The notes under the pieces: generated by a model
The model's database searches: none
What the model saw: only the letters and a program-made list of their open reading frames with translations
Told to the model about the DNA's origin: nothing
Program-made: the position numbers and the translations under genes
NCBI GenBank assembly: GCA_963851245.1
Contig: CAWKOH010000004.1
Coordinates: 124,001 to 188,000, forward strand
Length of the DNA: 64,000 nt
Source: CAWKOH01 sp963851245
GTDB lineage: Bacteria > Actinomycetota > Acidimicrobiia > Acidimicrobiales > Palsa-688
Direction: 5' to 3'
Part shown: positions 36,262 through 45,620 of the stretch, piece after piece
How positions within the stretch are numbered: position 1 is the stretch's first letter
Layout: each line of letters opens with the position of its first letter

Positions 36262-38274
36262 AGGGCGACCGCCTGCCGGGTGGCGTCCATCATGGCGTGC
36301 AGGAACCGCCGGGGCGCCAGGCAGTCACCGACCACGTGGATGGCGAACGGTGCTTGCCGGCGACACGCCTGGAGTTGGCCCGCCTGAAGTTGGTCGGCCA
36401 GGGCACTGCGGGGGTGGCGCCCACAGGCCAGCACGACCGTGTCGATCCCATCGAGCGTCTCCTCCACATTCGTCAACGTGTCCCGGACGACCAGGCTCCC
36501 GGGTCGAACAGCGGCGAGAGCGCTCAGGCGGAGAGTCTCGACGCCCTTGGCCCGCAGCCGGCGCAGGAGGGCGAAGCGGGTGGCGGCCTCCACGGCTTCT
36601 CCCTCCGAGGCCTGCTCGGTCAGAAGGGTCACCGGATGACCGGCCCCGGCGACCGCGTCGGCGACCACCAGCGGGGGCAGATGGTCCTCCAGGCCGCCGA
36701 TCACCGCTACGTGGCCGGTCAGGTGCGCCTCGCCTCTCAGTACGGCCAGCGCCTTCACCACGTGCGCCAGCTTGGCGCCGGGCAAGGACGGCACCGACTC
36801 CTCGGCTCCAATCGCTATGACCACGTCATCGGGCTGCTGGTCGAGGATCAGGTCGGTGGTCGCCTCCCGGCCGAGCCGGACGTCGACCCCGGCCCGGGCC
36901 ACCTCGGCCTCCAGATGCCGGCGCATGCCTTGCAGCTCCGGGCGGTGGGGGTCGCGGCCGAGCACGCCCAGTACCCCGCCAAGCATCGCCTCCCGCTCGA
37001 TCAGGGTCACGTGGTGGCCCCGCGCCGCCGCCACCCGGGCACACTGCATGCCCGCCACGCCGCCCCCGACGACCACGATCCGGCGGGGCGATGCCGTCCG
37101 ATGGATCGCCAGCTCCTTCTCGTGGCCGGCAGCCGGGTTGACGGTGCAGCGGACGGGGAGGCCGGTGTGGCACTCGTTGCAAGCTATGCAGGCGTCCACT
37201 GTCGCTCCCGATCCGCTACGCGTCTTGGCGACAAGCCCGGGATCGGCAATAAGGGCTCGGGTGAAGCCGACGATGTCGGCACGGCCTTCGGCCACGATTC
37301 GTTCCGCCATCATCGCATCGGTGATCCGGCCCGCGACCACGACCGGCACCCGGACAGCGGGACCGAACCGCGGCGGCGTCGGCGACCGCGGGGCCCGGCT
37401 CCTGATAGGAGGGCGTCACGTAGGCGACCCCGAGGCCGGCGCGCAGGCCGGTGTAGTCGCCGGTGCTCACGCTCAGGTAGTCGGCACCGGCGTCCTCCAA
37501 CCGCCCGGCAATCTCGCACACGTCCGCGGTGGTCAGCCCCCCTTCGGCCCCCTCGGCCCCGGGGATGCGAACCCCGACCGGCATGGACTGGTCGATGCCG
37601 GCTCGCACCGCGGCCAGCACTTCGACAAGGAAGCGGATCCGGTTGTCCAGGCTTCCCCCGTAGCGGTCGGTGCGATGGTTGGTGAGAGGAGACAGGAACT
37701 GGTTGATCAGATAGCCGTGGGCGGCGTGGATCTCCACCCCGTCGAGACCGGCTCGATGCACCCGGCCGGCCGCCTCGGCGAAGACCTGGACCACATCGCC
37801 GATCTCCAGCGCAGTCAGAGCATGGGGCACGCGCCGGCGGTGCTCGTCGCGCACTCCCGACGGCCCGACCACGAAGTCGAGCGTGTCCGCCGCGTCACTG
37901 GCTCCGGCGTGGTGCAGCTGCCCTACGCACCGGGCCCCGTTGCGCTGTATCACCTCCGCCTGCTCCCGTAGCACCGGGACATAACGCTCGCACCAGGCCC
38001 GCCCCTCTTCGGTGAGTGGATGGGGCGGGACGGCGTCAGGCCCGAGGGCATCCTCGGCTTCGAATCGCCCCGGCCCCGGTGGGAAGGTCCCCATGCCGTA
38101 GCCGGCGTGGATTCCGACCAGAGCGACATCCCTGCTGCGGATATCGAGGTAGGGCAGGTAGCGGCTCTGTGGCAGGCGCGGCCCATGCGTGGTCATCATC
38201 AGCCGGTTCCGGAGGAGCACGGCCCCGATGCCGATGGGCTCCAGGCAGCGCTCCAACACGGCCCCGGCCGGCAT
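36258..38274 (-). CDS. NADH:flavin oxidoreductase / 2,4-dienoyl-CoA reductase-like (one frameshift)
   Basis: An Old-Yellow-Enzyme plus FAD/NAD domain protein of about 672 residues, first gene of the operon. The FMN barrel has GQLHHAG, DGVEIHAAHGYLINQFLSP and NHRTDRYGGSLDNR. After a frame change near 37370 come VGFTRALIADP, the [4Fe-4S] ligands in CIACNECHTGLPVRC, and the FAD motif VVVGGGVAGMQCARV. This is the FadH/trimethylamine dehydrogenase layout, which reduces conjugated dienoyl or enone substrates. ATG 38274. Confidence 0.87.
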
Positions 38275-38367
38275 GGGCGTGAGCGTAACAGCTTCCGTCT
38301 CCTCTTGTCTTTAGATGATTGTGGTATTAGGTTTCAGCGGGGGCTTTGGACGACCAAGGAGCCGACC

Positions 38368-38490
38368 ATGCATCAGGTGCTTCGTGGAGCCCGGGTTGTG
38401 GACGGGACCGGCGCAGCGGCCGTCTCGGCCGATGTGGAGATCGATGGCGGTCGCATAGTGAGGGTGGGCGATATCCCCCTCGGCACCTAG
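38368..38490 (+). pseudogene. N-terminal remnant of an N-acyl-D-amino-acid deacylase-like amidohydrolase
   Basis: AAGGAG precedes ATG 38368. The 40 codons encode VLRGARVVDGTGAAAVSADV and IDGGRIVRVGD, the beta-sandwich start of D-aminoacylase/urease-superfamily amidohydrolases, and then meet a TAG stop. The barrel with the metal site is absent and the next gene runs the other way. The initiation region is intact but the protein is only a stub. Confidence 0.7.
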
Positions 38491-38873
38491 AGCCGGACCG
38501 GGTCTCTGACCACCAGCCCGGCACCCTTCCCCTCTATGTCGAGCTCGGCGATCATGTCGACCAGGAGCGCATACTGCTGCCCGCCGGTGATGTCGGTGTC
38601 GCCGAACTCGCCGCTCGGCACCGGCCGGGGAAAACTGATCTTCATGGCGCCGATGTCGTTCATGTCGAACACCTGCACCTGCGCCGGGTCGACCCGGTAG
38701 AGCTCGCCTATCCGTTCGGCTGACAGCACTCCGGCTTCGAGGAAGGCCCGTCTGGCGTCCTCGTCGGTGAAGAACAGGTCGATGGTCAGCATGAAAGGTC
38801 CGGCGTCCTTGCTCCGGATCAGATTGAAGTAGCGGGTCACGTTGGAAAGGTCCCCGCCTGGATCGGCGCTCAC
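38487..38873 (-). CDS. DUF4387 / AtuA-associated protein
   Basis: A 128-residue protein from GTG 38873, which overlaps the AtuA stop by GTGA. It shows NLIRSKDAGPFMLTIDLFF at the N-terminus, VFDMNDIGAMKISFPRP in the middle and a final helix with GGQQYALLVDM. DUF4387 proteins are almost always encoded with AtuA-type proteins, either separately as here or fused, and probably form one enzyme. The reaction is not established. Confidence 0.87.
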   Translation of the reverse strand: MSADPGGDLSNVTRYFNLIRSKDAGPFMLTIDLFFTDEDARRAFLEAGVLSAERIGELYRVDPAQVQVFDMNDIGAMKISFPRPVPSGEFGDTDITGGQQYALLVDMIAELDIEGKGAGLVVRDPVRL

Positions 38874-40288
38874 CCGGCTCCCACCTCCTGCATCACAGTC
38901 CGGAACACCTGGCGCCGTTCGCCCTCGTCCAGCACCAGCTGGTGGTTGAGGGTGAAGCGGAACACCTCGCCCCGATCGACCACCGGGGCGCTGTAGGGAT
39001 GGGCGAAGGTGGTGATGGACCCGGCCCGCCACTCCTGGACCGGCCAGTGCAGAGCCACGTGGTAGGCAGCCCGGGCCATCCCCGACGCCTCCTCCTGGGT
39101 GTCGCCGACCAGGTCGAAGACGATGACCGCCTCGCGAGGCACGGCGTCGGTCTTCTCGTTGGTCGTGCCGTTCACGCCGTACACCTTCAGGTCGAAGCGA
39201 TAGGCGTTGCCCCACGTGCCCTGCAGCCGGGTGTGGATCTGGTCCTGCAGTGACTCGCACCACGATGGCAGCTGGGCCAGGATGACCCGGTCCCGTATCG
39301 ACCCCCAGAACGACGACAGGTAACCGACCGGGGCCGCACCTTCGAGCTTGGCCGTGTAGTCCTCGGCCTCGGTGAACGTGCCGCCGCGCACCTTCACCCG
39401 CCGCTCGTCGAGAGCCTCATAGGTCGCGGTGCGGGCATCCAGGGTCCCCGACGGCATGATCAGCCGGTAGGGGTCGGCCGTCTCGTACAGAGTGTGAGCG
39501 GCCACACTTGCCGGTGTGCACCGAAGCCTGGGGTCGAGCGGTTCCAGCACGAAGCCGTCCTCTTCGATGGTGCAGAGGATGGAGTCCTGACCCGTCCGGT
39601 TGGTGGCCGCGGCCGAACCGCACTCGACGATCTTGGCCGCGTTCCACACCGGTCCGGGGTCGAACCCTCGCGCCAGGGGCAGCGCCGCGAAGATGGCGGC
39701 GTCGGCGCAGCGGCCCAAAAGGACCACGTCGGCGCCCTCGGCCACCGCGTCCTGGATCGGCTCGGCGCCGGCCATGGCGACAATGTGGCCCGGCTGGCGC
39801 AGGGTGTCCTCACTGATAGCCGGGGCCCCCGGGAGGGGGCGCAGCTTCTGGGCCCGGTACTTCTCTACCAGCAGGTCCCGGCTGGGCTCGGTATAGACGC
39901 AGGCCACGCGGACTCGCAGCCCGTGTTCGGAGGCGATGCGCTCCACCATGGCGGCGTATCCGTCGACAGCGCGGTCGGTTCCGCCCCCACCGCATGAGCC
40001 GATGATCAGCGGTACCCGCAGCCGCCGGGCGCCCAGCAGGCCCAGGCGCAGATCCCGCTCATAGGCGGTGGTGGTCCAGATCCACTCGCCGGTGCCGAGG
40101 TAGAACGGGCCGCCGTCGGTCGAACCGGAGTCGGCGCCGAGGAAGGCCAGGCGACGTTGCAAACCTTGCTCCAGAGACTCCTCCTTGAAGCCGGTGCCGA
40201 GGCTGCCGTTCAGGGCCAGGTAGGACAATGACTGCAGGGTGGTCACCTCCCTTGTCGCGGCCCCCGGAATCTGAGCCTCGCACTCCAT
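38870..40288 (-). CDS. AtuA/DUF1446 acyclic terpene utilisation family protein
   Basis: A 472-residue protein from ATG 40288; the open frame upstream of this is shadow. It shows IIGSCGGGGTDRAVDGYAAM, DVVLLGRCADAAIFAALPLA and RFDLKVYGVNG, matching AtuA (DUF1446). In Pseudomonas, atuA lies in the citronellol/geraniol (Atu) cluster, but its biochemistry is not settled and homologues occur in many catabolic clusters. It is coupled to DUF4387 downstream and divergent from a SnoaL-like gene. Confidence 0.88.
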   Translation of the reverse strand: MECEAQIPGAATREVTTLQSLSYLALNGSLGTGFKEESLEQGLQRRLAFLGADSGSTDGGPFYLGTGEWIWTTTAYERDLRLGLLGARRLRVPLIIGSCGGGGTDRAVDGYAAMVERIASEHGLRVRVACVYTEPSRDLLVEKYRAQKLRPLPGAPAISEDTLRQPGHIVAMAGAEPIQDAVAEGADVVLLGRCADAAIFAALPLARGFDPGPVWNAAKIVECGSAAATNRTGQDSILCTIEEDGFVLEPLDPRLRCTPASVAAHTLYETADPYRLIMPSGTLDARTATYEALDERRVKVRGGTFTEAEDYTAKLEGAAPVGYLSSFWGSIRDRVILAQLPSWCESLQDQIHTRLQGTWGNAYRFDLKVYGVNGTTNEKTDAVPREAVIVFDLVGDTQEEASGMARAAYHVALHWPVQEWRAGSITTFAHPYSAPVVDRGEVFRFTLNHQLVLDEGERRQVFRTVMQEVGAG

Positions 40289-40333
40289 TTCTACAAGGTG
40301 TATAAGTATTTCAGCAGAAGGGAGGGGAGGCCA

Positions 40334-40909
40334 GTGGTGGAAAGGAAGAATGCCGTGTTGGTCTTGGACCAGACCCTGTCGGCCCGACGCGTCGACGAAC
40401 GGCTCGAGCAGACGACCGGCGAACGACAGCGCAGCCTGCTGGCGACGGTCGCCGAGCACCTGCGGGCCGAGAGCACGGCGGACGTGGACAAGCTGCTGGC
40501 CACGCTGTCGGATGAACCCGACTACCACCTCTGGTCCGGTGGACGCGATGTGGGCCCCAAGGGCAGGGAAGGCGTGCTCGGGTACTACCGCCAGCTGGTG
40601 GAGGACCGGCGCCAGATCCTCGAGTTCGACGTCGACCGGATCGTCGTCGACGACGAGACAGTCGTCACCGAGGGCTGGATCCGGGCCATAAACCGGGGCG
40701 ACATAGCCCGCAACCGGGGCTGGGAGGTCGACGACGAACAGGCGTCGTATCTGGTGACCCAGCGGGTCGTGATCTTCTGGCCCTTCGACGAGGACGGCCT
40801 CATGCTGGGAGAGGACGGGTACGCCACCTGGGATCCCCACGGGGCATGCAAGCTGGCCGAGGACGAGCTCCCCGACGCCTATCTCCGGCTGTTTCTCCCT
40901 GTGGGCTGA
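40334..40909 (+). CDS. NTF2/SnoaL-like protein
   Basis: About 191 residues. GTG 40334 follows AGGGAGGGGAGG, which fixes the start against an earlier in-frame GTG at 40298. The core has a helical N-terminus, HLRAESTADVDKLLATLSDE, YHLWSGG, and a curved sheet with WIRAINRGDIARNRGW and RVVIFWPFDEDG. This is the nuclear-transport-factor-2 fold used by polyketide cyclases, ring hydroxylase beta subunits and limonene-epoxide hydrolase-like enzymes. It lies seven bases before the next gene. Confidence 0.72.
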   Translation: MVERKNAVLVLDQTLSARRVDERLEQTTGERQRSLLATVAEHLRAESTADVDKLLATLSDEPDYHLWSGGRDVGPKGREGVLGYYRQLVEDRRQILEFDVDRIVVDDETVVTEGWIRAINRGDIARNRGWEVDDEQASYLVTQRVVIFWPFDEDGLMLGEDGYATWDPHGACKLAEDELPDAYLRLFLPVG

Positions 40910-40916
40910 GACCATC

Positions 40917-41930
40917 TTGTCGCACGCGCCCCGTGTCATTCGCACTCTGGCCTTCGTGCCGGCCCACGACGAGGACGCCATCCTGCGAGCCGCCGATATG
41001 GGAGCCGACGCCATCGGCCTCGACCTGGAGGATCTCACCCCCGGCCCGGCGAAACAGCATGCCAGGGACATCTTCCCGACGATGGCGCGCGAGATGGCGG
41101 CCAGGGGCGTCGTCGTCATGGCCCGCACGAACGGGTTGGAACGAGGGCTGTGCCAGGCCGACCTCGAGGCGATCCTGTGCCCGGAGCTGCACTGCCTGAA
41201 CTTCCCGAAAGCCGAGTCGGCCCACGCCGTCGCGACATTCTGCGCCCTTCTCGACAAGGCCGAGGCGGACCATGGCCTCCCGGCCGGATCGATACTGGTC
41301 CGTCCCGTGGTGGAGACCGCCCGCGGCATCCGGATGGCCTACGAGGTCGCCACCGCCTCACCGCGGGTGGAGTACATGGGCGGGGTGGCCGGCGGTTTCT
41401 GGGGCGACCTGGGCGCCACCGTCGGGGTGATCATGAGCCCGTCGGGCACCGAATCGCTTTACCTGCGCAGCAAGGTCCTCGTCGATGTTCGCGACGCCGG
41501 GCTCCGCTTCCCCATCGGTGGCGGGGGCACCGCCCGCAGGGACGTGGAATCGGTGCGCCGTTTCGCCCTCGAGAACAAGCACCTCGGCTACACCGGTAGC
41601 TTCACTCATCCCCACCGGGAGGTCATCGAGGTGATCAACGAGGTGTTCACTCCTACCGCTGCCGAGATAGCCGAGTGGACCGAGATCCTGCCCCGGCTGG
41701 AGGAAGCCAGAGCCGAGGGCACCATCGTCATCGAGGTGGACGGAAAGCTGTACGACACCGCCGCCATCCCTCGCGTGTCCGCGAGCAGATTGATCTCGCT
41801 GCCCGGCTCGGACTGGTGCCCGCCGGAAGAGCTGGAAGCGGCGCCGCGGCCGAACGCGGCTATTGAGGACCGGCCGGCACGCCGGCCGCCTCTTTTTCAC
41901 AGACAGTGCCGGCGAAGAACGAGGGGTTGA
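40917..41930 (+). CDS. HpcH/HpaI aldolase / CitE-like protein, paralogue 2
   Basis: A 337-residue CitE-like protein from TTG 40917. It shows RTLAFVPAHDEDAILRAADM, GLDLEDLTPGPAK, the metal Glu in VRPVVETARGIRMAYEVATA, EYMGGVAGGFWGDLGA and YLRSKVLVDVRDAGL. It shares the ETA-x-x-IR-x-AY and SKVLVDVR-x-AG segments with paralogue 3 at 44613, so those two are the closer pair. The last 30 residues are Arg/Pro-rich and may follow a frameshift. It is probably cotranscribed with the SnoaL-like gene. Confidence 0.85.
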   Translation: MSHAPRVIRTLAFVPAHDEDAILRAADMGADAIGLDLEDLTPGPAKQHARDIFPTMAREMAARGVVVMARTNGLERGLCQADLEAILCPELHCLNFPKAESAHAVATFCALLDKAEADHGLPAGSILVRPVVETARGIRMAYEVATASPRVEYMGGVAGGFWGDLGATVGVIMSPSGTESLYLRSKVLVDVRDAGLRFPIGGGGTARRDVESVRRFALENKHLGYTGSFTHPHREVIEVINEVFTPTAAEIAEWTEILPRLEEARAEGTIVIEVDGKLYDTAAIPRVSASRLISLPGSDWCPPEELEAAPRPNAAIEDRPARRPPLFHRQCRRRTRG

Positions 41931-43317
41931 CGCCTCCGTGGAGCCGGACGGCGTTGGAGAAGGTGAACGCCTCGAACTGCTCGTCGGTCACCGAGCCCTC
42001 GTCGACGGCCTCATAGGCCTCGCACACAACCTCGTTCATCACCGGCGCGTCCCAATGCGAGACATCGGTGCCGAGGATGGGCCGCAGCCGGGCCGGCATT
42101 GATGCTCGACCGGGCCCTGGAGGCAAGCGGACAGCGGGTCGTCTGCTTCGCAGCCGAAGAAGGACTGCTCTTCGAAGACGGCAGATGATGTCGGCGGCGA
42201 ACCTGTAAGCCGGCGGCCGCGAAGTCGTCCAGCTCGGCCAAGCGCGCGGGCGTGCCGCGAGAGAGTGCTCGATGCGGCCGCGCGTTGGCTCGCGCGCATG
42301 TCGTCGGTGCCGTAGTCATCGAACGAGCTGCAGCAACGCTCCGACATCGAGTCTCGACGGGTCGAGGCTCGTGATGGCATCGGCATTGCGCTTGTCCCAG
42401 TGGCCGATCAGTCGGCGAGCAGGCTGGCCGCCCACGCGACCCCGCCTTCGAGGAAGCCGAAGCGCAGCGTCGGGAACCGCGCGGAAAACCCCGCCCATGA
42501 ACAAGGGATTTGGCCAGGCTCGTAGTGGCTGACGGCGAGGCCGCCGATGTGGTTGAACGAGTAATTGGTGATCGAGCGGGTGACGCGATGGGCCTGGAGG
42601 CTGCTATGGGTCACGGGGTGACCCCCAGCTCGACGCACGCCGCCCAGAACGGGTCGTAGTCGTAATCGCTGTCGATGCCGAACGTGTCCAGCCGGTAAGC
42701 CTGATCGCGCGGGTCGTCGGCGAGACTTGCGGATCGCGTGCCCGGCGAGACGGCCGACTTGAAGCCGAGCTCTTGCACGGCGTAACGAGCTCGCCGATGG
42801 CCTCCTCGGGAGTGTTCATCGGGATGAGCGCGGCCGACGAGAGCCGGTCGGCGTACTGCCCGAAAAGCCTTGAGGTGTAACGGTTGAGCGCGCGCAGCAC
42901 CGGAGCGCGCAGCTCGTCGTCACGGGCGACGAGCATCCCGAGCGACCATGACGGGTAGGCGAGCATGTAGTCGATGCCGAACTCGTCGAGCCGCTCGTAG
43001 AGCAGCCGCGGAACGTGGGCGGTCGCCCGGTCATGGCTGTCGGCGACCGGGTTACCCCACCAGGATGGCATGGCGCGCCACCGTTCCACCACCTTCGGGC
43101 TGCGGCGGTCGGCTTCGAAGGACACCGTGTCCAGGTAGCGAAGGGAATGGGCCCGGTAGCGGTCGCGCAGCTCGCTCCCGCCGGTGTCCTCTAGGTGGGC
43201 GAGGATGTCGTCCTCCACCAGGGGCATGAGCTCCAGGAAATGGCCGTCGGCATCGATTACCGGATGGCCCAACCGCCGGTGGATCTCACGGGCGGTGAGG
43301 TGCTCGACCTGCGTCAT
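41860..43317 (-). pseudogene. Amidohydrolase-2 family protein (paralogue 5), heavily frameshifted
   Basis: Starts from GTG/ATG at 43317 with HPVIDADGHFLELMPLVEDD, the D-x-H start of PF04909. It runs on through RLLYERLDEFGIDYMLAYPS and AALIPMNTPEEAIGELV. From about 42780 downward at least five frame changes are needed to recover ITNYSFNHIGGLAVSHYEPG, FPTLRFGFLEGGVAWAASLL and the C-terminal ILGTDVSHWDAPVMNEV. This is the most damaged gene in the window, so real decay is more credible here than elsewhere. Confidence 0.78.
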
Positions 43318-43414
43318 GGCCGCGCCTCCTTCGCTTCTCGGTGTCCCTTATCGTAACGCTGCACCGGTAGTGTCGCAATCATTGTGTAAACAAGGGCGTC
43401 CTCTCTCTAAACAA

Positions 43415-43443
43415 TTGACAGATAAGGCGTCCATCCCTAGGCT
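43415..43443 (+). promoter_or_regulatory. Sigma-70-like promoter upstream of amidohydrolase paralogue 6
   Basis: TTGACA at 43415-43420 and TAGGCT at 43438-43443 are separated by 17 bases. Transcription would begin near 43450, 26 bases before the ATG. TTGTGTAAACAA, an interrupted palindrome, lies just upstream (about 43383-43394) and could be an operator for the divergent pair. Confidence 0.6.
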
Positions 43444-43475
43444 GGGCCGAGCACGCGGCGACAGGGGGAGTGGCG

Positions 43476-44591
43476 ATGGGTGACGTCGACTACCAGATTG
43501 TTTCGGCCGACTCGCACGTGATCGAGCCGCATGACCTGTGGCAGCGGCTGATCGAACCCAGGTACCGGGAACGGGCGCCGCGGCTCATTCGCGACGACGA
43601 CACGGACCGGCTGGTTTGCGACCAGGCGGAGCTGCCGCCGGTGGGCCTGCTGGCCGGGTGCGCCCGCGGTGACGACGACGTCCGCTGGGAGGGCCGCTGG
43701 GAGGAAGACGTCTTCGTGGGCGGGTACGACCCCAAGGCCCGCCTGGCCGACCTGTCCCGTGACGGTGTGGACGCCGAGGTGTTGTACCCGACGATAGGGA
43801 TGCAGATGTACCCGATTGCCGATGCCGACTTCCAGTGGGCCCTGTTCCGCGCCTACAACACGTGGCTGGGCGAGGAGTTCTGCGGCCCGTACCCGGAGCG
43901 CTACAAGGGGATCGCCATGCTCAACCACGAGGATGTCGACGCCGCGGTCAAGCCGAGCTCATGCGGGCCAAGGACCTGGGCCTGGCCGGTGTGATGGTGC
44001 CGTTGTTCGCCGGCGAGAGCAACCCCTACCACGACCCGCGGTTCGATCCGCTGTGGGCCGCCGCGGTCGAGTATGAAATGCCGGTCAGCCTGCACGCCGC
44101 CACCACGCGCGACCGGTCCAAGGCCTGGAACACCGGCACCGCCACCGATGCCGTGACGCGGGTCGTGCAGATCCAGCGGGTCATCCTGGACATGATCTTC
44201 ACCGGGGTGTTCGATCGTTTCCCCGCTTGATGGTGGTCTCGGCCGAGAACGACGCCGGCTGGGCCGGCTCCATCCTGGAGCGGGCCGACTACTGGTGGCA
44301 CCGCAACGGCAAGGTGGCCCAGAAGCGCACGGGGTCGTCTCTGTGCGCCCGGCTGCCGAGCGACTACTTCAAGCAGAACATCCGGCTCACCTTCATGCGC
44401 GACCACACCGCCATCCTGGCCCGCGACGTCATCGGCGTGGAGACGCTCATGTGGGGGAGCGACTTCCCCCACCACGTCAGCACATGGCCCCGATCGACAG
44501 GAGGTCCTGGCCGAGCACTTCGACGCCGAGCCCGACGAGGTGCGGCGCCAGGTCGTCTGCGACAACGTCCGCCGGCTTTATCAAATTCTGA
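43476..44591 (+). CDS. Amidohydrolase-2 family protein (paralogue 6), frameshifted
   Basis: ATG 43476 follows GGGGGAG; GTG 43470 is an alternative. It opens QIVSADSHVIEPHDLWQRLI with the D-x-H-x-x-E motif. Frame changes near 43950, 44225 and 44500 are needed to continue through VSLHAATTRDRSK (barrel His), LMVVSAENDAGWAGS and LMWGSDFPHHVSTWP (C-terminal Asp) to the final VVCDNVRRLYQIL. The joined length of about 372 residues is normal. The next gene follows within 22 bases, so it leads a short operon with the CitE-like gene. Confidence 0.83.
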
Positions 44592-44612
44592 GCAGAAGAT
44601 CCGAGGAGAGCC

Positions 44613-45614
44613 GTGGGAAAGGAAGACGCCAAGCCGATGCGCACCTTTCTCTTCGTCGCCGGCAGCGACGAGGACGAGGTGAAGCACGCCGGTGATCACG
44701 GCGCGGACGCGGTGGTGATAGACCTCGAGGAACCGCGGACGCCCTATCCGGAGGACGAGAGAGAGAAGACCCGCCGGGCCATCCGCGCCTTCTTCGACGA
44801 CCTTCCAGCGGGTGCCGGCGCCCCGCGGTGGTTCGTGCGGGTCCAGCCTCCTGACACCGGGCAGACCCTGAAGGACCTGCGGGCGGTGATGGGCCCGGCC
44901 CTGACCGGGATCCTGCTTCCGAAGGTGTACGGCCCGGAGGACATATACAGGGGAGACGGCCTGCTGACCTGCCTCGAAGCGGAGCTAGGCGTGCCGATGG
45001 GGCAGACGGTCATCTATCCCATACTCGAGACGGCACAGAGCATCCGGCTGGCCTACGACATCGCCGTCGCCTCGCCCCGGGTGCAGTACATGGGCGGCGC
45101 CGTGTCGCGTTTCGGCGACATAGTCCAGGCCCTCGGCTTCCGGTGGACGGCGGAGGGGCGGGAGTCGTTGTTCCTGCGTTCCAAGGTGCTCGTCGATGTG
45201 CGCGCCGCCGGCATCCGTTACCCGGTGAGCGGCATGTGGGGTGGGGCCACCGATGACGTGGACGGGCTGCGCCGCTGGGCGACGGAGCTACGGGACCTGG
45301 GCTACCGGGGCATGATGATCAGCCAGCCGGAGCATGTTCCTGTCGTGCACGAGATCTTCACGCCGACCAGGGACGAGATCGAGTACTGGCAGGATCTGGA
45401 CCGGCTGGCTGCCGAAGCCGAGCGGCGTGACAGCGGGCCGATCCTGTACGGGGACGCCAACCAGGGCGAGGGCCACGTCATTCACATCGCCCACGTGGGC
45501 TCGGCTCGCAAGAACCTGGCCTGGGCTCGCGATCTCGGGCTCGTGGATCCGGAGATACTGTCTACGAGCCCGGAGATACTGTCTACGAGCCCGGAGATAC
45601 TGTCTACGAGCTGA
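44613..45614 (+). CDS. HpcH/HpaI aldolase / CitE-like protein, paralogue 3, with a C-terminal repeat
   Basis: A 333-residue CitE-like protein. It shows RTFLFVAGSDEDEVKHAGDH, VVIDLEEP, WFVRVQPP, LLPKVYGPED, the metal Glu in YPILETAQSIRLAYD, GGAVSRFGDI and LFLRSKVLVDVRAAGI. After the fold ends at about residue 312 come three identical PEILSTS units and the stop. AGGAG-like sequence lies before ATG 44613. It follows the frameshifted amidohydrolase on the same strand and converges on the GntR gene. Confidence 0.87.
   Translation: MGKEDAKPMRTFLFVAGSDEDEVKHAGDHGADAVVIDLEEPRTPYPEDEREKTRRAIRAFFDDLPAGAGAPRWFVRVQPPDTGQTLKDLRAVMGPALTGILLPKVYGPEDIYRGDGLLTCLEAELGVPMGQTVIYPILETAQSIRLAYDIAVASPRVQYMGGAVSRFGDIVQALGFRWTAEGRESLFLRSKVLVDVRAAGIRYPVSGMWGGATDDVDGLRRWATELRDLGYRGMMISQPEHVPVVHEIFTPTRDEIEYWQDLDRLAAEAERRDSGPILYGDANQGEGHVIHIAHVGSARKNLAWARDLGLVDPEILSTSPEILSTSPEILSTS
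45549..45611 (+). repeat. Three 21-bp tandem repeats at the end of a coding region
   Basis: Three identical 21-bp units (45549-45569, 45570-45590, 45591-45611) each encode PEILSTS and end directly at the TGA of the CitE-like gene. The perfect identity suggests a recent slippage expansion. Confidence 0.95.
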
Positions 45615-45620
45615 GAGACT

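Noticed and set aside
36297..37685. A 462-codon + strand frame
   Set aside because: Antisense to the flavin oxidoreductase, which has clear FMN, Fe-S and FAD motifs on the other strand.
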